From assembly GCA_011799875.1 (NCBI GenBank), contig CM022301.1, positions 325,828,929 through 325,892,928 of the forward strand: a DNA stretch of 64,000 nt. Reading direction: 5' to 3'. Positions 58,370 through 64,000 of this stretch are shown here, one piece after another. The stretch is from Thinopyrum elongatum. Lineage: Eukaryota > Streptophyta > Magnoliopsida > Poales > Poaceae. The notes beneath the pieces were generated by a model that was not told the DNA's origin, ran no database searches, and was given only the letters and a program-made list of their open reading frames with translations. The position numbers and the translations under genes are program-made. Position 1 is the stretch's first letter. Every line of letters starts with the position of its first letter.

Positions 58370-59830
58370 GAAATGAAATTCTAAGAATAGAACACATCAT
58401 ATGAAGAAGTAAAAACTTAGGCTCAACCGAGGCTAACCGATAATTGTTGATGAAGAAAGGTGGGATGCCTACCGGGGCATCCCCAAGCTTAGATGCTTGA
58501 GACTTCTTGGAATATTATCTTGGGATGCCTTGGGCATCCCCAATCTTGAGCTTTTGTGTCTCCTTAATTCCTTTTATATCACGGTTTCCCTAAATCTTAA
58601 AAACTTCATCCACACAAAACTCAACAAGAACTAGTGAGATAAGTTAGTATAAATCAATGCATGACCTTATCATTCTCTACTGTAGCAAATCACTAAAATT
58701 ATTATTTAACAATGCATACTAAATGCCTCAGGATACTTAATACTTCCATCCTCAAATAGAATCATTAAACAAGCAAACATGTGCAAACATAACAGCAATC
58801 TGTCTAAACAGAATAGTCTGTAAAGAGTGCAATTATCCTCATATTTCCCTCACTCCAAAAATTCTGAAAATTTACCACACTGTAGAAAATTTATCTTAGC
58901 TTATTGTGCAAAAACTTTCAACATTTTATCACATTCTGAATTTTCTCAAGAATTCACGCACTAGCGTGCAACTTGCTGTTTTCAAACAGCCACATATAGA
59001 CTTGCAAAATAAGCATGGTAAAGGCTATGCTTGACATTTTTATTGAAATAAAAGGAGCAAAACATTACTATGAATAACAGAAAGCAAATCCTAACAAAAT
59101 ATAATGATTCTCCAAGCAAAACACATATCATGTGACGAATGAAAATATAGCTCCAAGTGAGGTTACCGATAATGTTGAAGACGAAAAAGGGGATGCCTTC
59201 CGGGGCATCCCCAAGCTTAGTTGCTTGGATATTCCTTGAATATTACCTTGGGGGTTCCTTGGGCATCCCCAATATTAGGGTCTTGTCACTCCTTATTCTC
59301 CTCATATCGATATATCACCAAAAACTTGAAAACTTCAATCACACAAAACTTAACGGAACTTCGTGAGATGAGTTAGTATGATAAATACAAATCATTCACT
59401 TTGGTACTGTCAATATAATATTCATAATTTTTCTCACACAATTATTACTGTACTCTACAATTTCCACAATTTATATTAAGCAATATAAGCCATAGAAACC
59501 ATAAAACAAGCAAACTATGCATTGCAAACAGAATCTGTCAAAAACAGAACAGTATGTAAAGATCTGAATTAAGGTCATACTTTTGTAACTCAAAAAATTC
59601 TGAAAACTTAGGAAAACATAGAAAATTTGTATACCCATCAACTGTAAAAATTTCAGAATTTTTCCACGTTCCCATAAATGATAGGAATTTCTGTACTTGA
59701 CACAAAAGTTTCTGTTTTTGCACAGAATCAAGTCAACTATCATCCGCACTATCCCGAAGGCTTTACTTGGTACTTTATTGAAACAAAAGCTATAAAACAT
59801 GATTACTATATTAGCTTAATCATGTGAGTA
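58370..59830 (-). repeat. Two diverged tandem blocks of about 700 bp in the Gypsy internal region
   Basis: Block one (about 58370-59090) and block two (about 59090-59830) share in order: GGGGCATCCCCAAGCTTAG, TTGGGCATCCCCAAT, TCACACAAAACT then GTGAGATGAGTTAGTA-like sequence, CAGAATCTGTC-like with AACAGAA, and AAAATTCTGAAAA. Each carries the hairpin GGATGCC-NNCC-GGGGCATCC. No coding capacity. Confidence 0.7.
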
Positions 59831-60456
59831 CACAAAAACAGTAGGTAAAAGTGTTGGGTTGTCTCCCAACAAGCGCTTTTCTTTAATGCCTTTTTAGTTA
59901 GGCATGATGATTTCAATGATGCTCACATAAAAGATAAGAATTGAAACATGACGGGAGCATCATGAAGCATATGACTAGAACATTTAAGTCCAACCCACTT
60001 CCTATGCATAGGGATTTTATGATCAAACAACTTATGGGAACAAGAATCAACTAGCATAGGAAGGCAAAACAAACAAAACTTCAAGATTTTGAACACATAG
60101 AGAGGAAACTTGATATTATTGAGATATGTAAAAGGATATGTTCCTCTCTCATAATAATTTTCAGTAGCATCATGAATGAATTCAACAGTATAGTTGTCAC
60201 ATAAATCATTCTTTTCATGATACACAAGCATAGAAATTTTATTACTCTCCACATAAGCAAATTTATTCTCATGAATAGTAGTGGGAGCAAACTCAACAAA
60301 ATAGCTATCATGTGATACTTGATTGACATAATCAATTTGAGCATTAAAATGATGATGATAAGATTCATGGTGATCATTATTCTTTATATCATAAGTGTCG
60401 TCACAATAATCATCATAGATAGCAACTTTGTTGTCATAATCAATTGCAACCTCTTC
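59831..60456 (-). other. Degraded reading frame downstream of the 143-codon ORF
   Basis: Overlapping minus ORFs (60081-60377 and 59923-60252) continue the acidic, His/Asn/Asp-rich style of the upstream ORF in shifted frames, suggesting it was once longer. No domain. It ends at the CCCAACAAGCGCTTTT box shared with 295-310. Confidence 0.5.
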
Positions 60457-60888
60457 CTAAATAGTGGATTCCTCATTAAATAAAGTCATGACCTCTCCAA
60501 ATCCACTTTCATCAATATAATCATCATAAATAGGAGGCATGCAATCATCATAATAAATTTTCTCATCAAAACTTGGGGGAGTAAAAATGTCATCTTCATC
60601 AAATATAGCATCCCCAAGCTTATGGCTTTGCATATCATTAGCATCATGGATACTCAAAGAATTCATACCAACAACATTGCAATCATGCTCATCATTCAAA
60701 GATTTTTTGTCAAACATTTTATAGAATTCTTCCTCTATCAATTGAGCACAATTTTCCTTTCCATCATTTTCACGAAAGACATTATAAAGATGAACAATAT
60801 GATGCAACCTCAATTCCATTTTTTTTTGTAGTTTTCTTTTATGAACCAAACTTGTGATAAAACAAGAAACTAAAAGATTCAATTGCAA
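60457..60888 (-). CDS. Acidic gag-linker-like ORF of the non-autonomous Gypsy element
   Basis: 143 residues starting MQLNLLVSCF, the only substantial ORF in the internal region and the first after the PBS. The C-terminal third is very acidic (FDEDDIFTPPSF, YDDCMPPIYDDYID) and its IDESGFGEVMTLFNEEST stretch resembles IDKSGIGEVKTLSSNEPT in the ORF at 350-1183. It therefore corresponds to the linker ahead of protease, with the Gag core and the protease lost. The peptide SHKLGDAI is encoded by the polypurine-like 14-mer at 60608-60621. Function unknown; it may be a relic kept only as sequence. Confidence 0.55.
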   Translation of the reverse strand: MQLNLLVSCFITSLVHKRKLQKKMELRLHHIVHLYNVFRENDGKENCAQLIEEEFYKMFDKKSLNDEHDCNVVGMNSLSIHDANDMQSHKLGDAIFDEDDIFTPPSFDEKIYYDDCMPPIYDDYIDESGFGEVMTLFNEESTI

Positions 60889-60918
60889 GATCTAAAGATA
60901 TACCTTCAAGCACTCAAC

Positions 60919-60936
60919 TCCCCAGCAACGGCGCCA
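60919..60936 (-). promoter_or_regulatory. Primer binding site, tRNA-Asp type
   Basis: Minus strand TGGCGCCGTTGCTGGGGA, one base off the PBS at 2662-2679. Lies 10 bp inside the LTR end. Confidence 0.8.
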
Positions 60937-60946
60937 GAAAAGAGCT

Positions 60947-62529
60947 TGATGTCTACTACACAACTTGTTCTTGTAGACTCGTGTTGGGCCTCCAAGCGTA
61001 GGATGAAGATGGTCTCTCTCAAACAACCCTGCAACCAAATATTAAAAAGTCTCTTGTGTCACCAACACACCAAATACAATGGTAATTTGTATAGGTGCAC
61101 TGAGATGGTGATACAAGCGTAGTAATGCTAGTAGATATTGATTTTTGTAATAGGAACAATAAAAAACAGCAAGGTAGCAATTGATAAAACGGAGCACAAA
61201 CGGTATTGCAATGCTTGAAAATGAGGCCTAGGGTCCGTACTTTTGCTAGTGAAATCTCTCAATAATGATAATATAATTGGATCATATAACCATCCCTCAA
61301 CGTACGATGAAGAATCACTCCAAAGTTCCTATCTAGCGGAGAACATAAGAAGAAATTGTTTATAGGGTATGAAACCACCTCAAAGCTACTCTTTCCGATC
61401 AATCTATCCTAGAGTTCGTACTAAAATAACACCAAGCTATTCTTTCCGATTGATCTAACCAAGAGTTCATACTAAAATAACACCATATGATACACATCAA
61501 CCAACTCTAATGTCACCTAGATACTCCAATGTCACCGCGAGTATCCGTGAGTTGATTATGCGATATGCATCAAACAATTTCAGATTCATAATACTCAATC
61601 CAACACAAAGAACCTCAAGAGTGCCCCAAGATTTCTACCGGAGAAACAACGACGAGAACGTGTATCAACCCCTATGCATAGATTACCCCAATGTCACCTC
61701 GGGAATCCGCGAGTTGAGTGCCAAAACACATATCAAGTGAATCAATATGATACCCCATTGTCACCGCGGGTATTCATAGCAAGACATACATCAAGTGCTC
61801 TCAAATCCATAAAACTATTCAATCCGATAAAAAAACAAAATCTCAAAGGGAAAACTCAATTCATCACAACAAGATAGAGAGGGGAAAACACCATATGATC
61901 CTACTATATTAACAAAGCTCGTGATACATCAAGATCGTGCCAACTCAAGAACACGAGAGAGAGATTAAACACATAGCTACTGGTACAAACCCTCAGCCCC
62001 AAGGGTGGACTACTCCCTCCTCATCATGGTGGCCGCCGGGATAATGAAGAAGGCCATCGGTGATGATTTCCCCCTCCGGCAGGGTGCCAGAACGGGGTCT
62101 AGATTAGTTTTTCAAGGCTACAGAGGCTTGTGGTGGCGGAACTTTTGATCTACGGTTATTTCTGATGGTTTCTCTATTTATAGGATTTTTCAGCGTTGGA
62201 ATCACGCGAAGATGGGCCTCGAGGTGGGCACAACCCACCTGGGCGCGCCTCGGCCTCCTGGCGCGCCCAGGTGTCTTGTTCTCACCTCCTTCACCTTCTG
62301 GTCCTCCCACGAAGCTTCTAGTGCCTCTTTTGTTCCAAAAAAATTTGTCAAAAACTTTCGTTGCATTTGTAGAACTTTTATTTCTGCACAAAAAACAACA
62401 CCACGGTAGTTCTGCTGAAAACAGCGTCAGTCCGGATTAGTTCCATGCAAATCATACCAAAACCATATAAAATTGTTGTAAACATGGCATGAATACTTCA
62501 TAAAATGTAGATACGTTGGAGACGTATCA
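60947..62529 (-). repeat. 5' LTR of the non-autonomous Gypsy element
   Basis: 1583 bp. Minus-strand TATA box TATAAATA at 62175-62182. Lacks a segment of roughly 70-80 bp present after CCAAGCG in the partner (55293 on), and about 11 bp (TAGTTCGGCGA region). Confidence 0.92.
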
Positions 62530-62644
62530 CCCTCCTGCTTTCCCCCCACGCGCCTAAGAAGGAAGGGGGGATGGCCAGGGCAGGAGCTCAGGGCGGCCGC
62601 CGGCCCCCTTGGGGGCGCCCTAGGCTGCCTCCCCTCCTCCCCCC
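62530..62644 (+). mobile_element. Angela/BARE-like Copia LTR, second part
   Basis: Continues the C- and G-rich stretch of the LTR broken at 55248, starting with the second CCCTC. It is cut again at 62645 by another Gypsy LTR. Confidence 0.65.
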
Positions 62645-63071
62645 TGATGGCTCGTGTCCGCGTCAGTATTTCACCGAAGAGGAAGGGATGATGCAACATA
62701 GCTACGGTAGGTATTTCCCTCAGTGATGAAACCAAAGTTATCGAACCAGTAGGAGAACCAAGCAACACTATGTAAACGGTATCTGCACACAAAGAACAAA
62801 TACTTGTAACCCGACGCGTAAGAGGGGTTGTCAATCCCTCTCGGGTAAAAGATAGATTGGTTTATATGATTTTGGATAAATAAATCTCTCGATAGAACAA
62901 AATAAAATAAATAAAGAAAAAGTGCAGCAAGGTATTTTTGGGTTTTTAGAATAATAGATCTAAAAACAAAAGCAAATAAAAATAGATCTCAAGGCAAATA
63001 TGATAAAGAATAGACCCGGGGGCCATAGATTTCACTAGTGGTTTCTCTCGAGAAAATAGCATACGACGGGT
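62645..63071 (-). mobile_element. Gypsy LTR, minus strand, inner 427 bp
   Basis: Starts TGATGGCTCGTG and matches 4282-4740 in order (GAGGAAGGGATGATGCAACA, GTAGGTATTTCCCTCAGTGATG, AGACCCGGGGGCCATAGATTTCACTAGTGG-like). Broken at 63071 by the next element; the rest is outside the window. Confidence 0.75.
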
Positions 63072-64000
63072 TGATACGTCTCCAACGTATCTATAATTTT
63101 TGATTGTTCCATGCTATTATATTATCTGTTTTGGATGTTTTATATGCATTAATATGCTATTTTATATTATTTTTGGGACTAACCTATTAACCTAGAGCCT
63201 AGAGCCAGTTTCTGTTTTTTCCTTGTTTTTGAGCCTCGCAGAAAAGGAATACCAAACGGAGTCCAAACGGAATAAAACTTCACGATGATTTTTCTTGGAC
63301 CAGAAGACACCCAGGGAGTGCCCCGAGCACGTTAGCGTGCTCGGATGGCCGAGACGTCGACAGAAGCAACGGCGGCGAGCCGCACGACGGAGCTCAGCCC
63401 GGCCATCCACGACGATGTCGGTTACGGGCACCGAAAAGAACGGTAGAGGGAGGGAGGAGGAGCGGAGCTCACTGCAGCGGCACAAGGAGGCCGGCGAGGG
63501 GCTTCGGAGCAGCAGATGGTGGCGGAGACGACGGCGAACAGCGGCGGGTCCCTAGGTGGAAGATGACCCGATCCGCGCGATGCGGCGGCTCCAAGCTCGA
63601 ACGAGTCGATGGAGTCGACGTAGGTGAGGACGGTGGAGCTCCAGGGCAGCTCAGGTCGACGAGGAGGTCGCGGCGGCCACGGGATTTGGTGGTGCACGGC
63701 GGCGGCGGCGTTCAGCATAGAGGGGAAAAGAGGGAGTGAGCGAGCGTCACGAGGGAAAGGAGATGGGAGAGTGAGCGGTGTCCAGGGGGAGAGGCTCGGG
63801 GCGGCGTCCTTATCCCCAGCCACCTGCCCAGTCGCGGTGGTGAGCTGCGACTGGTGCGGCAAGCTCCAGCCATGGCGGCAGTGACACGGTGGGGGGGAGG
63901 GGAACAGGTGAGGGAGGTGGGTTGGGCCGGCTGGGCCAGCGCCAGGTGAGGCTTGGTAAGGTTCTGTCACTTTTCATTTTTCCTGTTTTCCTTTTTTTTA
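63072..64000 (+). mobile_element. Gypsy LTR, plus strand, with GC-rich foreign sequence, truncated by the window
   Basis: Starts TGATACGTCTCCAACGTATC and follows the LTR of 2691-4281 (inverted) up to about CTTGGACCAGAAGACACCC (63317). After that the DNA becomes GC-rich and unlike the LTR. A 182-codon minus ORF (63422-63970) in this part is Pro/Ser-rich without a domain. Either a nested element or an LTR variant. Confidence 0.6.

Larger units (their letters stand above)
55249..62529 (-). mobile_element. Complete non-autonomous Gypsy (LARD-like) element
   Basis: 7281 bp with perfect 5-bp target duplications CCCTC (55244-55248 and 62530-62534), LTRs at both ends, a tRNA-Asp-type PBS and a polypurine tract. 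The internal region of 4032 bp encodes only one gag/linker-like ORF of 143 residues; no protease, integrase or reverse transcriptase. The rest is AT-rich non-coding DNA with diverged 700-bp tandem blocks. Resembles the element at 1-4281 in the 5' region, but that one keeps gag and protease. I infer dependence on a related autonomous partner. Confidence 0.92.

Noticed and set aside
63422..63970. 182-codon minus ORF as a gene
   Set aside because: Pro/Ser/Ala-rich, no domain, lies in GC-rich sequence within or next to a transposon, and a comparable ORF exists on the other strand.

Overview
The window looks like intergenic DNA from a large cereal genome of the Triticeae (wheat, Aegilops or barley group). 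Evidence is the nested stack of grass LTR retrotransposons with familiar LTR ends: TGATACGTCTCCAACGTATC for Gypsy-type elements, and TGTTGGAAATATGCCCTAG or TGTAGGAGATATGCCCTAG for Angela/BARE-like Copia elements. There are also Stowaway and hAT MITEs, a PIF/Harbinger element and a Mutator-like element. Family names are from memory and were not searched. Only two loci read as intact protein-coding genes: an eight-exon plant mobile domain (PMD) gene inside a Mutator-like element (CDS 7773-10881, minus) and a single-exon SAUR gene (43090-43524, minus).

Layout. 1-4281: minus-strand Gypsy element with decayed gag, a retropepsin ORF, PBS and 5' LTR. 4282-5855: a second minus-strand Gypsy LTR carrying a hAT MITE. 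5856-7269: no gene, AT-rich degenerate repeats. 7279-11285: Mutator-like element with 9-bp target duplication GCACGGCGA. 11612-13741: PIF/Harbinger element (TSD TAA) with broken transposase. 13745-16292: degenerate repeats, no gene. 16293-17084: Stowaway then hAT MITE. 17093-21089: low-copy-looking DNA with small MITEs, no convincing gene. 21095-38699: plus-strand LTR retrotransposon (TSD CCACT) with no recognisable gag or pol, large minisatellite arrays and a captured C2-domain-like fragment. Its 3' LTR is split by a 9.4-kb minus-strand Copia element (28966-38369, TSD TTTGT). 38705-46172: low-copy-looking DNA with the SAUR gene, a MITE and tandem repeats. 46173-53511: Copia LTR, Gypsy 3' end with LTR and a nested element, then a Copia 3' end. 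53600-54021: LINE 3' end. 54022-64000: BARE-like LTR broken by a complete non-autonomous Gypsy element (55249-62529, TSD CCCTC), then by a second Gypsy LTR, itself broken by a plus-strand Gypsy LTR that runs off the window.

The elements share a theme. None of the three complete or near-complete LTR elements encodes an intact reverse transcriptase, although all keep good LTRs, PBS or PPT signals and target duplications. This fits mobilisation in trans by related autonomous elements. The most notable single object is the Mutator-like element: it has no visible transposase but carries a PMD gene whose eight exons, splice sites and reading frame are all intact.
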